A stretch of DNA of 64,000 bases from Flavobacterium sp. UGB4466 (GCF_903469665.1 NZ_CAGKLC010000002.1:1-64000); one strand, 5' to 3'; positions 14,955 to 24,695 are shown, numbered from the stretch's first letter. Numbers and translations are program-made. The notes: generated by a model from the sequence alone, not told the origin.

Positions 14955-16991
14955 TTAGTTTAAAGAATAAAATCCCTTTTCGGCTGTGGCATGAAAAGGG
15001 ATGTTTTTTTTACGGCAACTGCTTTTCCAGATTTTTTGAATAGAGTAGGAATTCGATGCATCTGCAATTATAATTTTAGGATGCAGCTCTTGCAGAACAC
15101 GGTCTAAATTGATTTTCGGGGATTGAATTAACAATAATAGGTCAGGTTGAGAGCTGATTTTATAAACTCCGGAACTGTCAATTACTAAGATCTTTTTTCC
15201 ATTAAAATAGAGCAGGTTTTTGATGCTGACAGTAGCGCTTAATTGACTAAAATCACTCGACAAATAAGAACTTAGAAGAGTTGCTTTTGAGGATTGAAGT
15301 AAAAGAGTATCATTTGAAAACACTTTGATACAACCTCCATTTTTCTGAGAAATTATAGAGTTGTTTTTAGTATGATAAACGATCATTTCACGTTGGGTTC
15401 CGGTTTCTCTTTTGGTGTAAATCATAGAAAGCTGAAACGCTATAACTGAAATCAATACAGCGAACGTTGTAGGGTAATTTTTTTTCTTGCCCCAGATTAT
15501 GGCAGAAATAATTAGAAAGTAAGAGGAGATAAGAAGACAGAAGTTAAAGCTAATGTTTTGGATAACAAACCACTTGAGCGATGCAATGTAATGGATGGTA
15601 TAATTTAAAAGGAAAATACTTTTTTCAAATAGCTCAGTGAGGACCATTGGAGGAGGACAAAAAACAGCAATAAGCAATACTAGGATCCCGGCAATCATGA
15701 TGAAAGATAATATAGGGATCATAACAATATTGGTAACGAAAAATAATCCCGGAAACTGGTGAAAATAATACAAGCATAAAGGTAATGTGCCTATTTGGGC
15801 AGCAAAAGAAACAGTTAGTGCGTTCCAAAGGAATTTTGAGATTTTAAGCTTTGGAGACCAGATACTGTTTAAGAGAGGTTGTAGCCAAAGAATGAAAAAC
15901 AAAGCAAAATAACTTAACTGAAAACCAACATCAAACAAAAAGTAAGGCTCGAAGAGCAGAATTAAAAACAAAGAGACAAGTAAAGTATGATACGTACTTC
16001 CTGTTCTTCTTAGATGGCTGCCAATAGCAAGAAAAGAAAACATGACAACAGAACGAAGTACCGACGGAGATAATCCTGAGATTACGGCAAAAAGTGCGAG
16101 AGACAGCAGTATTGAAATCAATTTTAATAAAGAGCCCTTTCGTGTGTTGGGAACAGGTTTTAAAATAAAACTAATGAACAGCATGATAAAACCAACATGA
16201 AGACCGGAAACCGACAGAATATGTGTAGCTCCTGAGAACTGATAATCCTGAATCAAATCATTTGAAATTTCTTGTCGCTGTCCCAATATAAGAGCAAGTG
16301 CAACGTTCATTTCCGTTTGACGAAAACCTGTTTTTTTCAGATTATTATAAATTCTGGAGTGTAAACGTCCGCAGTAATACCAGATGTCTTTTTGAAGTTT
16401 TTTATTAACCGCGATTTCTTTTTTATTGAGATACAACTGACCATAAATCTGTTTATCTGAAAGGTATTTTTGGTAGTCAAACTGATTTGGGTTTTTATTC
16501 GGACTAGTACGTTGTAAAATGGTTTTGACTTTTATTATGTTTCCAATAATAATTGGATTTTCAGCACTGTCCTTTTCTATATTTACAAGAATTTTTCCGG
16601 AGTAATTCCTATTGTTAATTTTCTTTACCTGCACATAGTAGCGGTCGCTGTATGCGTTGCTTTTTAGTTTTTCGCATACCACAAAAGTTATCGTTTGCGG
16701 AGAGCCAAAAACTTCTTTACAATGACTGTAGTTGGATTCTTGCAGCGATTCTGTATGAAGTAAAAGCGTTGCAATGCCAATAAGGAAAGAAATGAAAGAG
16801 ATGCTTATTCCAAAATAGATACTTCGCTTATTGTTTTTTTGAAGAGAAGAGTAAACAAGTAAAAAAGTAAGAAAACCAAGAACAAAAACAGAAGTTGTTA
16901 CCGTGAATTTTGATGGATAATAATAAGCAGCCAAAATGCCACAGCTAAACCAAATGGTAATTTTAGTTAAAGGAAAATCTAATACTTTCAT
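14955..16991 (-). CDS. ComEC/Rec2-type competence membrane protein
   Basis: This 678-residue inner-membrane protein is of the ComEC family, the channel for DNA uptake in transformable bacteria. The N-terminal part has hydrophobic helices and a DUF4131-like soluble domain. The core competence domain is marked by SGATHILSVSGLHVGF and many helices. The last 140 residues (after about residue 535) resemble the spacing of a metallo-beta-lactamase domain, but no HxHxDH metal motif is visible. So the nuclease-like domain found in some ComEC proteins is degenerate or absent. Whether the organism is naturally competent cannot be told from this gene alone. Confidence 0.9.
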   Translation of the reverse strand: MKVLDFPLTKITIWFSCGILAAYYYPSKFTVTTSVFVLGFLTFLLVYSSLQKNNKRSIYFGISISFISFLIGIATLLLHTESLQESNYSHCKEVFGSPQTITFVVCEKLKSNAYSDRYYVQVKKINNRNYSGKILVNIEKDSAENPIIIGNIIKVKTILQRTSPNKNPNQFDYQKYLSDKQIYGQLYLNKKEIAVNKKLQKDIWYYCGRLHSRIYNNLKKTGFRQTEMNVALALILGQRQEISNDLIQDYQFSGATHILSVSGLHVGFIMLFISFILKPVPNTRKGSLLKLISILLSLALFAVISGLSPSVLRSVVMFSFLAIGSHLRRTGSTYHTLLVSLFLILLFEPYFLFDVGFQLSYFALFFILWLQPLLNSIWSPKLKISKFLWNALTVSFAAQIGTLPLCLYYFHQFPGLFFVTNIVMIPILSFIMIAGILVLLIAVFCPPPMVLTELFEKSIFLLNYTIHYIASLKWFVIQNISFNFCLLISSYFLIISAIIWGKKKNYPTTFAVLISVIAFQLSMIYTKRETGTQREMIVYHTKNNSIISQKNGGCIKVFSNDTLLLQSSKATLLSSYLSSDFSQLSATVSIKNLLYFNGKKILVIDSSGVYKISSQPDLLLLIQSPKINLDRVLQELHPKIIIADASNSYSIQKIWKSSCRKKNIPFHATAEKGFYSLN

Positions 16992-17040
16992 AAGTCAAAA
17001 GTATTAAATTTGTAAGAAAAAGAACATGTATGTTGTTTGA

Positions 17041-17526
17041 TTATTCTACTACCCTGTTGATTTGAGCAAATGAATTTTGATAATAGGGTTCTTTAGTGGA
17101 TGAAATAATAACTCCTTTTGAGGTAGAAGAATGGACAAATTTGATCTCATCTGATTTTACTTCTACAATCAGTCCAACATGATTAATCTGTTTGCTCCTG
17201 TTTGTTCTGAAGAAAATTAGATCTCCTTTTTGGGCGTCATTAAATTTAATAATTCTTCCCACCTTAGCCTGCTCAAAAGAGTTTCGGGGTAGTTTTATAT
17301 TTTCCGACTGAAAAGTGGTAAACACTAATCCGGAGCAGTCATAGCCACTTTTTGTGGTGCCTCCGGCTTTGTATCGCACCCCAATATTGTCTGTAGCGTG
17401 TTTGATTAAATGTGTAACCGTATAGCTGTTTTCCCGCTTTGATTCTTTGTTGCCCACCGCAGTTGAAGCCGATTTACAGGAAGCAAAAAGGACAGTGATG
17501 AGTATTAAATAATATATTCTTTTCAA
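17041..17526 (-). CDS. NlpC/P60 (C40) family lipoprotein peptidase
   Basis: This 161-residue protein has a lipoprotein signal (MKRIYYLILITVLFASC). The C40 peptidase domain has the catalytic Cys in YDCSGLV, His in NHVGLIVEV and a third polar residue in KFVHSSTS. It probably cuts cell-wall stem peptides, like Spr/MepS of E. coli. It lies between ComEC and LpxB on the same strand, 11 nt after LpxB ends, so it is likely co-transcribed with lpxB. Confidence 0.9.
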   Translation of the reverse strand: MKRIYYLILITVLFASCKSASTAVGNKESKRENSYTVTHLIKHATDNIGVRYKAGGTTKSGYDCSGLVFTTFQSENIKLPRNSFEQAKVGRIIKFNDAQKGDLIFFRTNRSKQINHVGLIVEVKSDEIKFVHSSTSKGVIISSTKEPYYQNSFAQINRVVE

Positions 17527-17537
17527 AGCAAGAAGTT

Positions 17538-18656
17538 TTAAACGTTTTTTAAATCAGCTACAATAAGCTTTGCTGTTTTTTTACTGGCTCCGACACCTCC
17601 CAGTTTTTGCTCTAAGATGTCATAATTCTTTAACAATTTTTCGCGATAATCAGAAGTCAGTAATTTTTGTAATTCTTCTTTAATTCGTTTCGTGTTGCAT
17701 TCGCTCTGAATTAATTCTGTAACCACTTCTTCATCCATGATTAAATTGACAAGTGAAATATATTTTAGCGTGATAATGCGCTTGGCAATTTGATAGGAAA
17801 TGGCACTTCCTTTGTAGCAGACTACTTCAGGGATTTTAAAAAGAGCCGTTTCCAATGTCGCAGTTCCGGATGTTACCAAAGCAGCGGTTGAAGAGCGTAA
17901 CAAATCATACGTTTTGTTCGATACAAATTTGATGTTTTTATTGCTGATGAATTGCTGATAAAACTCAAAATCCTGACTTGGAGCACCGGCAATTACAAAT
18001 TCATAATCCTGAAAATCATCCACAACGCTTAGCATCACACTCAGCATTTTTGTGATTTCCTGTTGACGACTCCCGGGTAGCACCGCAATAATAGGTTTCT
18101 CTCCCAGTTGGTTTTCTTTTCTGAAGGTTGTTTCGTCAAAAGAGGGCTGATTCTGAATAGCATCAATCAGAGGATGCCCTACAAAATCTACAGGAAAATG
18201 ATGTTTGTCTTCGTAAAAGCTTTTTTCGAAAGGTAAAATCACAAACATTTTGTCAATATCATTTTTGATTGCCTTGATGCGATTCTCTTTCCAGGCCCAG
18301 ATTTGCGGCGAAATATAATAGTGCGTTTTGTAATGTAACGCTTTGGCCCATTTTGCAATACGCATATTAAAACCGGGATAATCTATAAAAATCAAAACAT
18401 CAGGTTGAAATGCTGTGATATCTTTTTTGCAAATTTTAATATTGTTTAATATGGTTTTTAAATTGAAAAGAACTTCAACAAACCCCATGAAAGCCAGTTC
18501 GCGGTAATGTTTTACCAGAGTTCCGCCGGCTTTTTGCATTAAATCACCGCCCCAAAATCTAATTTCAGCCTGAGGATCTTCTTCATATAATGCTTTCATT
18601 AAATTAGAACCATGTAAATCTCCTGACGCTTCACCAGCTATTATGTAATACTTCAT
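17538..18656 (-). CDS. lpxB: Lipid-A-disaccharide synthase
   Basis: This 372-residue glycosyltransferase (family GT19) joins UDP-2,3-diacylglucosamine and lipid X in lipid A synthesis at the inner membrane. Family motifs visible are the N-terminal IIAGEASGDLHGSNL, QIWAWKENR, VGHPL, LPGSRQQEI and TSGTATLE. The length is normal. A TATCTTTG box lies upstream (18713-18720), giving a short leader of about 50 nt. It is the only lipid A gene in the window. Confidence 0.95.
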   Translation of the reverse strand: MKYYIIAGEASGDLHGSNLMKALYEEDPQAEIRFWGGDLMQKAGGTLVKHYRELAFMGFVEVLFNLKTILNNIKICKKDITAFQPDVLIFIDYPGFNMRIAKWAKALHYKTHYYISPQIWAWKENRIKAIKNDIDKMFVILPFEKSFYEDKHHFPVDFVGHPLIDAIQNQPSFDETTFRKENQLGEKPIIAVLPGSRQQEITKMLSVMLSVVDDFQDYEFVIAGAPSQDFEFYQQFISNKNIKFVSNKTYDLLRSSTAALVTSGTATLETALFKIPEVVCYKGSAISYQIAKRIITLKYISLVNLIMDEEVVTELIQSECNTKRIKEELQKLLTSDYREKLLKNYDILEQKLGGVGASKKTAKLIVADLKNV

Positions 18657-18712
18657 ATTGATTTTTTTGAAAGTGTGTTTCCAACTTTAAACGCAAAATA
18701 ATTTTTGCGGTA

Positions 18713-18720
18713 CAAAGATA
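18713..18720 (-). promoter_or_regulatory. Probable -7 box of lpxB
   Basis: On the minus strand this reads TATCTTTG, an exact TAnnTTTG match. No TTG sits at the ideal upstream distance, so the call rests on the -7 element alone. Confidence 0.4.
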
Positions 18721-18724
18721 AGAT

Positions 18725-18997
18725 TTAAATAAATAAAGTTGAAATCGCAAGAACAATGACTGCTAAAACAACGCCTCTGGCCATCAATTCCTGGTTCGTT
18801 TTTAGAAGAATACCAAAAACGGCCAAATCTAAAACGGTACCGATTGTGATTACTTTTCCGAGATATCCTTGTTGTTTGATGGTTTGAATTCCCGTAAAGA
18901 AATCAAATTTGGTAAAAAACGAAACAAACACAAAACTTCCAAGCAAAGCCGTGAAAATTCCAATAACAAAGCCTATAATAATGTCTTTTTTAGTCAT
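18725..18997 (-). CDS. Small integral membrane protein
   Basis: This 90-residue protein is almost entirely hydrophobic, with about three membrane segments (IIIGFVIGIFTALLGSFVFV, VITIGTVLDLAVFGILL and VVLAVIVLAISTLFI). Family not recognised. Its start overlaps the end of surE by 8 nt, so the two are translationally coupled and very likely one operon. No function is implied by the sequence itself. Confidence 0.75.
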   Translation of the reverse strand: MTKKDIIIGFVIGIFTALLGSFVFVSFFTKFDFFTGIQTIKQQGYLGKVITIGTVLDLAVFGILLKTNQELMARGVVLAVIVLAISTLFI

Positions 18998-19769
18998 TTA
19001 ATTTCCAGGTATTCAGCTGCTGCATGGTATGATGAGCGGTCAGATCAAACTGTACCGGAACAATTGAAATGTATCCGTTTTCTAAAGCCCATTCATCGGT
19101 ATCCTCGCCCTGATCTTCGTTTGTGAATTTTCCGGTAAGCCAGTAATAATCTTTCCCGAATGGAGTTTGTCTTTTGTCAAACTTCTGTGCATAGTAGGCT
19201 TTTGCCTGACGACAAATTTTTATTCCTTTAATTTCTTCTTCTTTTAATTTCGGAAAATTTACATTTAAAACTACACCAGACGGCAACTTGTTTTCCAAAG
19301 TTTCTAAGGTAATTTTTTTAACGTACGACTTGATTTGCTCAAAATCGGCATTCCAGTCAAAATCCAGTAAAGAAAATCCAATTGCCTGAATCCCTTCTAT
19401 ACCGGCCTCTACGGCAGCACTCATCGTACCGGAATAAATCACATTTATAGAAGAATTTGACCCGTGATTAATCCCAGAAACGCACAAGTCTGGTTTTCTT
19501 TTTAAAATTTCATTCACGGCCAGTTTAACACAATCTACAGGAGTTCCTGAGCAGCTATATTCCGTTACCACATCTTCTTCTTTAGAAATTTTGTCAAGAA
19601 ACAAAGTATTATTTATGGTAATGGCATGACCCATGGCACTCTGAGGTTTATCCGGTGCTACTACTACGACTTCACCAATAGTTTCCATCACACTGATTAA
19701 AGCTCTGATTCCGGGAGCTAAAATGCCATCATCGTTGGTAACTAATATTAGGGGTTTCTCATTTTTCAT
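18990..19769 (-). CDS. surE: 5'/3'-nucleotidase SurE
   Basis: This 259-residue metal-dependent nucleoside monophosphate phosphatase has the metal-binding pair in ILVTNDDGILAPG. GINHGSNSSINVIYSGTM is the second metal/substrate motif, and SAMGHAIT is also present. The length is typical. A TACATTTG box lies upstream at 19803-19810. The gene overlaps a small membrane protein gene downstream. Its role is in nucleotide turnover or stress survival by family knowledge. Confidence 0.95.
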   Translation of the reverse strand: MKNEKPLILVTNDDGILAPGIRALISVMETIGEVVVVAPDKPQSAMGHAITINNTLFLDKISKEEDVVTEYSCSGTPVDCVKLAVNEILKRKPDLCVSGINHGSNSSINVIYSGTMSAAVEAGIEGIQAIGFSLLDFDWNADFEQIKSYVKKITLETLENKLPSGVVLNVNFPKLKEEEIKGIKICRQAKAYYAQKFDKRQTPFGKDYYWLTGKFTNEDQGEDTDEWALENGYISIVPVQFDLTAHHTMQQLNTWKLND

Positions 19770-19802
19770 GCTAAAATCGTAAGGTTATATATGGGAATTA
19801 AG

Positions 19803-19810
19803 CAAATGTA
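19803..19810 (-). promoter_or_regulatory. Probable -7 box of surE
   Basis: On the minus strand this reads TACATTTG, an exact TAnnTTTG match, with a TTG 25 nt further upstream (19838-19836), slightly more than the usual spacing. Confidence 0.4.
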
Positions 19811-19970
19811 GTGACAGATTTCGGTAGAATACGAACAAAAAGAACAAAATTTGTCAACTAATTTCAAGAAGATTTTTGCGCGTCAAACATTTTTATACCT
19901 TTAACAAAAAATTATAGCGGGCTTGGCTTTGTTGGCACAGTTTTTACCGTAACTTAGATTAAAAAATTTG

Positions 19971-22154
19971 ATGAATGCTATTATTAAGTTTATGAAAAGA
20001 AATTATAAAATACTTATAGCCGTATTATGCTTGTCATTGACGTTGTTTGCCTTTAAAATAAATGCAGACAAATCAGTAGATCCGGATCCGAATAGAGATA
20101 AAACACTTTTAGAATTATTAGCATTTGTTATTGAAAAAGGACACTACAGCCCGGCAGAAATAAATGATGAATTCTCTAAAGGAATTTTTAAAGATTATAT
20201 CGAAGCATTAGATCCTTCGAAGAGATTCTTCCTGCAATCGGATATTGACGAATTCAAACAATATGAATTGCAATTGGACGATCAGTTTTTGAATAAAGAC
20301 TTAACGTTCTTCAATCTTACCTATACAAGATTGATGAAACGAATGGAAGAAAGCAAAAAACGTTATAAGACCATTTTAGCACAGCCTTTCAACTACGATA
20401 TTGATGAGACTTTTAATGCGGATTATGACAAATTGCCGTATGCTAAAAATACAGCAGAGATTAACGAAAGATGGAGAAAACAGATCAAGTTATCGACACT
20501 TTCTTCACTTGTTACCAAACAAAAATTAGAAGAGGATAAAAAGAAAACAGACCCTAATTATAAGGAGAAAACTTTTGAAACTTTGGAAAAAGAAACGCGT
20601 GAAAGCTCATTGAAATCTTTAGATGACAATTTTAGTCTGATTAAAGATTTGAATAAAGAAGATTGGTTCTCCGTATATGTAAATTCAATCATGACTCGTT
20701 TTGATCCCCATACCAGCTATTTTGCACCTGAAGATAAAGATCGTTTCGATGTTAATATCAGTGGAAAACTGGAAGGTATTGGTGCAAGACTGACTAAGAA
20801 AAATGATTTTACTCAAATTGATGAGTTAATTTCAGGAGGTCCGGCATGGAAAGGAAAACAACTTGAAGCAGGAGATTTAATTCTAAAAGTTGCCCAAGGA
20901 AACGAAGAGCCTGTAGATGTTGTGGGAATGCGTTTGGACGATGTTGTGAAAAAAATCAAAGGGCACAAAGGAACAGAAGTTAAACTTACCGTTAAAAAAG
21001 TAGACGGTACAATTAAAATCATTTCAATCATCAGAGATGTAGTTGAAATCGAAGAAACATACGCAAAATCCAGTATTGTAGAAAGAAACGGATTGAAGTA
21101 CGGAGTAATTTACCTGCCTAAATTTTATATCGATTTTGAGAACAAAGACGGTCGTGATGCTGGAAAAGATATTGCTCTTGAAGTAGAAAGACTTAAAAAA
21201 GAAGATATAAACGGTATCGTACTTGATGTGCGTGACGATGGAGGAGGATCTTTGTCGACTGTTGTTGATATTGCCGGTTTATTTATCGAAGAAGGACCAA
21301 TTGTTCAGGTGAAATCTGCAGGGAAAAAGAAAGAAGTACTGTACGATAAAGATAAAAAAGTGGAGTGGGACGGACCATTAGTAATTATGGTAAACAGTTT
21401 CTCTGCTTCGGCTTCAGAGATTTTGGCAGCAGCAATTCAGGATTACAAACGAGGGGTTATCATTGGTAGTAAACAAACCTACGGAAAAGGAACAGTTCAG
21501 AATGTTCTGGATTTGAATCAATTTGTTCGTAATGCAAATTATGGCGATTTAGGTGCTTTGAAGATTACAGGACAAAAGTTCTATAGAATTAACGGAGGTT
21601 CTACTCAGTTAGAAGGAGTTCATAGTGATGTGGTAATGCCGGATCGTTATGCCTACTTAAAAATGGGAGAGCGTGATATTGATAATGCTATGCCTTGGGA
21701 CAAAATTGATCCGGCGGATTATAGCACATGGCATTCGAATACAAATTTTACTAAAGCAATTGAAAGCAGTAAAAACAGAATTGCTCAAAATGCACAGTTT
21801 AAATTGATCGAAGACAATGCGAAATGGATTGATGTTAAGAATAAGGAGAATACTTATAGTTTAAATATCAAAAGCTTTAAAGCTACTCAGGAACAGGTAG
21901 AAACTGAAGGTAAAAAATACAAACCAATTTCAGATTACAAAAACAATTTGGTTTTTAAATCATTGCCTTACGAAGAGCTTGAAATGAAAAGTGATGCTAC
22001 GTTAAAAGAAAAAAGAGAGGCTTGGCATCAGGCATTGTCTAAAGATGTTTATGTAGAAGAAGCATTGAATGTTTTAGATGATTTGCAAGTAAAAGGTGTG
22101 GTAAGAAACAGCGCCACAACTAAGATCAAAAGAGATAAATTAGTAAAGTCTTAA
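19971..22154 (+). CDS. Carboxy-terminal processing (tail-specific) protease
   Basis: This is a 727-residue S41 protease like E. coli Prc/Tsp. I take ATG 19971 as the start; a TTG directly before it is in frame and unlikely. An N-terminal membrane or signal segment (ILIAVLCLSLTLFAF) points to the periplasm. Residues 40-250 form the helical N-terminal domain. A PDZ domain follows (around KLEGIGARLTKK to IKIISIIRD). The S41 core has SFSASASE with the nucleophile Ser, and YGKGTV with the general-base Lys about 26 residues on. The C-terminal extension matches the Prc-type DUF3340 domain. A terminator follows at 22181. Confidence 0.93.
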   Translation: MNAIIKFMKRNYKILIAVLCLSLTLFAFKINADKSVDPDPNRDKTLLELLAFVIEKGHYSPAEINDEFSKGIFKDYIEALDPSKRFFLQSDIDEFKQYELQLDDQFLNKDLTFFNLTYTRLMKRMEESKKRYKTILAQPFNYDIDETFNADYDKLPYAKNTAEINERWRKQIKLSTLSSLVTKQKLEEDKKKTDPNYKEKTFETLEKETRESSLKSLDDNFSLIKDLNKEDWFSVYVNSIMTRFDPHTSYFAPEDKDRFDVNISGKLEGIGARLTKKNDFTQIDELISGGPAWKGKQLEAGDLILKVAQGNEEPVDVVGMRLDDVVKKIKGHKGTEVKLTVKKVDGTIKIISIIRDVVEIEETYAKSSIVERNGLKYGVIYLPKFYIDFENKDGRDAGKDIALEVERLKKEDINGIVLDVRDDGGGSLSTVVDIAGLFIEEGPIVQVKSAGKKKEVLYDKDKKVEWDGPLVIMVNSFSASASEILAAAIQDYKRGVIIGSKQTYGKGTVQNVLDLNQFVRNANYGDLGALKITGQKFYRINGGSTQLEGVHSDVVMPDRYAYLKMGERDIDNAMPWDKIDPADYSTWHSNTNFTKAIESSKNRIAQNAQFKLIEDNAKWIDVKNKENTYSLNIKSFKATQEQVETEGKKYKPISDYKNNLVFKSLPYEELEMKSDATLKEKREAWHQALSKDVYVEEALNVLDDLQVKGVVRNSATTKIKRDKLVKS

Positions 22155-22180
22155 TACTGTAAAAGGATTAATTTGTTAGG

Positions 22181-22216
22181 AAAACGCTCCAAAATGTATT
22201 TTTTGGAGCGTTTTTT
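22181..22216 (+). terminator. Terminator after the tail-specific protease
   Basis: The stem AAAACGCTCCAAAA pairs with TTTTGGAGCGTTTT and is followed by T residues. Confidence 0.85.
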
Positions 22217-22277
22217 GTAGATTTAACGGTACTCTACAGATGTTGGAAACCAGATAAAAATATATTTGACTGAAAAA

Positions 22278-23063
22278 ATGAAAAATTATATCCTTTTGAG
22301 TTTATTGGGATTTGCGCTGTTATCCTGTAAAAAAGAAATTAATGAAAGTGTAAAACTGCCCGAACAGGAGAAGCAGACTCCATTTGTTTCGAATCAAAGC
22401 AGTTCCGATTCCGTATTTACAGTGGCATATTTGCCGACTTCTACGACCCGACAAATTGTAAAACATAACTATTACACATTGTCCTACAATGAAAAATTTG
22501 AACAGGCAGAATGGGTTGCTTATGAATTAAAGAAAGAATATCTTAAAAATGCCGACTATAAGCGCCCTTATTTTATTGAAGATCCAAAAGTAACGACCGG
22601 TTCGGCAGATTGGAGGAATTATAAAAAGTCGGGTTATGATAAGGGGCATCTTTGTCCTGCGGGAGATATGGAGTTTAATGAGAGTGCTTACAATGATACT
22701 TTTTACACTTCAAATATTTCACCACAAGATCACGATTTCAACAGCGGAATTTGGAACAGACTGGAGCAGAAAACACGTTATTGGGCTGAAAAGTATCATG
22801 ACATTTATGTAGTGACAGGAGGAATTCTGAAAGATTCGGATAAAAAAATAGGAACAGAAAAAGTATCTGTTCCTAGGTATTTTTATAAAATTATCCTGGT
22901 CAAAACCGGAAAGGAACATAAGGCTATTGCTTTTTTAGTTCCGAACAAGGATAGTGATAAGTCGCTTTATGATTTTGTGGTTCCAATTGAGACTCTTGAG
23001 AAAATGACCGGAATTGATTTCTTTCCCAATTTAAAGAATCTAAAAAGTAGTAAAGATTTCTAG
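22278..23063 (+). CDS. DNA/RNA non-specific endonuclease (lipoprotein)
   Basis: I place the start at ATG 22278, which gives a lipoprotein signal MKNYILLSLLGFALLSC; an in-frame TTG 12 nt upstream is less likely. The protein has 261 residues. The beta-beta-alpha-metal nuclease motif is DKGHLCPAGDM, where the His is the general base, and the metal-ligand Asn lies in IWNRLEQ. It would degrade DNA and RNA in the periplasm or at the surface, for nutrition or defence. It is convergent with the MFS exporter gene. Confidence 0.92.
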   Translation: MKNYILLSLLGFALLSCKKEINESVKLPEQEKQTPFVSNQSSSDSVFTVAYLPTSTTRQIVKHNYYTLSYNEKFEQAEWVAYELKKEYLKNADYKRPYFIEDPKVTTGSADWRNYKKSGYDKGHLCPAGDMEFNESAYNDTFYTSNISPQDHDFNSGIWNRLEQKTRYWAEKYHDIYVVTGGILKDSDKKIGTEKVSVPRYFYKIILVKTGKEHKAIAFLVPNKDSDKSLYDFVVPIETLEKMTGIDFFPNLKNLKSSKDF

Positions 23064-23074
23064 AGTGACAAACA

Positions 23075-24610
23075 TTAGAGACGGCTTTTAGGTTTTCCGG
23101 GATTAAAAAGGATAAAACTCAAAAAAGCTAAAATCCAGACGCCGAATCCTCCATAAAGTAAGACCATTTCGAAACCATGGGCAAGAGCCAGGTGCAGAAT
23201 CGATGAAGCTGAGTCTGTTATTTTTAATTGTGGATATTGTTGATTAAGAGAAGAAAAGTTTCCTATTGCTGCTTTTTCGGCTATAGCATACAGCGTTTTT
23301 CTGTCTATGGTTCCTGATAAAGAAGTATTTAGATAATAGAAAATTCCGTTCACCAGAATAAAAGCCATTAAGGCAATATTAATAGCTAAAGTGATCAATC
23401 GGGCACTCATGTCTATTCCTGATGCCATACCGGAGCGGTTTGCAGAAACGGAGCCTGTGGTGGTATTCGTGACAGGCGTATTGGTCAGTCCTAATCCAAT
23501 ACCGGCCAGTAAAGAACCTGGAAGCATCGTTAGCCAGCTGGCATTTTCTATACTACAGCCATACTTCATAAGTATAAAACCTAATCCGATTACAAACAAA
23601 CCTAACGGAATTACAATGCCTGAACGGTAGCGCGCTGATAGGTATTCTGCAAAAGGAGGAATGACCAAAGTGGGCAGTGTATAGGCAAGTAAGGAAAGCC
23701 CAACGGCTACAACATCATAGTGGAGATAACTTTGAAAATAGATGGGCAAATAAATGATGAAGGGCCAAAAGCTGAAATTCATACCGATAGACCCCAAGAT
23801 AGCACCGGAAAAGTCACGTATCTTGAATACTGAGAGGTCAAACATCGGATAGGGATTTGTTTTTTCGACACCAATAAATAGCATAAAACTAAGTGCCGTC
23901 ACTCCTAAAAGACAAAGAGCCGTAGGGCTTGTAAACCCAAGATCCGGTCCCTGCGTAATATAATACGTTAGCCCAAACACGGCTATGGACAATGTAATCA
24001 TGCCCCAAATATCTATTTTTTTTGAGTTGGTATCTTTAGATTCATTAACGTAGCCGTAAATAAGAATCGCAGTAAGAATTGCTATTGGAAAATGTACCAG
24101 GAACACCCATTTCCATGATAGTAGCGCCAGGATTGCTCCGCCTATTATGGGGCCAAAACCTAATCCGATACCGAGAATAATTCCCCAGGCACCGAAAGCT
24201 CTGCTTCGTTCTTTTCCTTCCTGAAATTGGTAGGATAAAGCGGCTACCTGACAAATCAACATGGCACCCCCGCTTATTCCCTGAAAAAATCGGCTTATAA
24301 CTAGTAAAACTACATTTTGTGCCAAACCGCAGATTAAAGACGAAACTCCAAATAAAATGGTTGTAATGATAAGAACCTGTTTTCTTCCGTATCGGTCTGC
24401 CAGTGTTCCGGCAGCCATTAAAACGGTAGTGCAGCCTATGGTGTAAATGTTCATAATCCATTGCATGTCTTTAAGGCTTGCATTCAGTACTTTTTCAAGT
24501 GTTGGAAGGATGACTGGTACACTTGAAATTTCAAGTGAAAACATTAAATTGGCAAGACAGATGGCAATTAGAGCGATATTGTTTTTGCCGGAGTTAAATT
24601 TTTGGTTCAT
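23075..24610 (-). CDS. MFS drug exporter, DHA2 (14-helix) family
   Basis: This 511-residue inner-membrane proton antiporter resembles EmrB/QacA. Motif A is GTLADRYGRKQVL; the motif C region (GIGLGFGPIIGGAIL) is in helix 5. About 14 hydrophobic helices are visible. It is transcribed divergently from an AraC-family regulator with only 85 nt between the two starts, so the regulator probably controls it. The substrate cannot be told from the sequence. Confidence 0.9.
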   Translation of the reverse strand: MNQKFNSGKNNIALIAICLANLMFSLEISSVPVILPTLEKVLNASLKDMQWIMNIYTIGCTTVLMAAGTLADRYGRKQVLIITTILFGVSSLICGLAQNVVLLVISRFFQGISGGAMLICQVAALSYQFQEGKERSRAFGAWGIILGIGLGFGPIIGGAILALLSWKWVFLVHFPIAILTAILIYGYVNESKDTNSKKIDIWGMITLSIAVFGLTYYITQGPDLGFTSPTALCLLGVTALSFMLFIGVEKTNPYPMFDLSVFKIRDFSGAILGSIGMNFSFWPFIIYLPIYFQSYLHYDVVAVGLSLLAYTLPTLVIPPFAEYLSARYRSGIVIPLGLFVIGLGFILMKYGCSIENASWLTMLPGSLLAGIGLGLTNTPVTNTTTGSVSANRSGMASGIDMSARLITLAINIALMAFILVNGIFYYLNTSLSGTIDRKTLYAIAEKAAIGNFSSLNQQYPQLKITDSASSILHLALAHGFEMVLLYGGFGVWILAFLSFILFNPGKPKSRL

Positions 24611-24683
24611 TTTTTTTATTTAATTTTTAGTAAAAATAAACTGATTAGGGTTATTTTTTCAGTACAATTAAAGGTTAAAGAAG

Positions 24684-24691
24684 TATTTTTG
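24684..24691 (+). promoter_or_regulatory. -7 box directly before the AraC-type gene
   Basis: TATTTTTG matches TAnnTTTG exactly and ends 4 nt before the ATG. If it is used, transcription starts at or next to the start codon, giving a leaderless mRNA. Confidence 0.45.
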
Positions 24692-24695
24692 CAAC

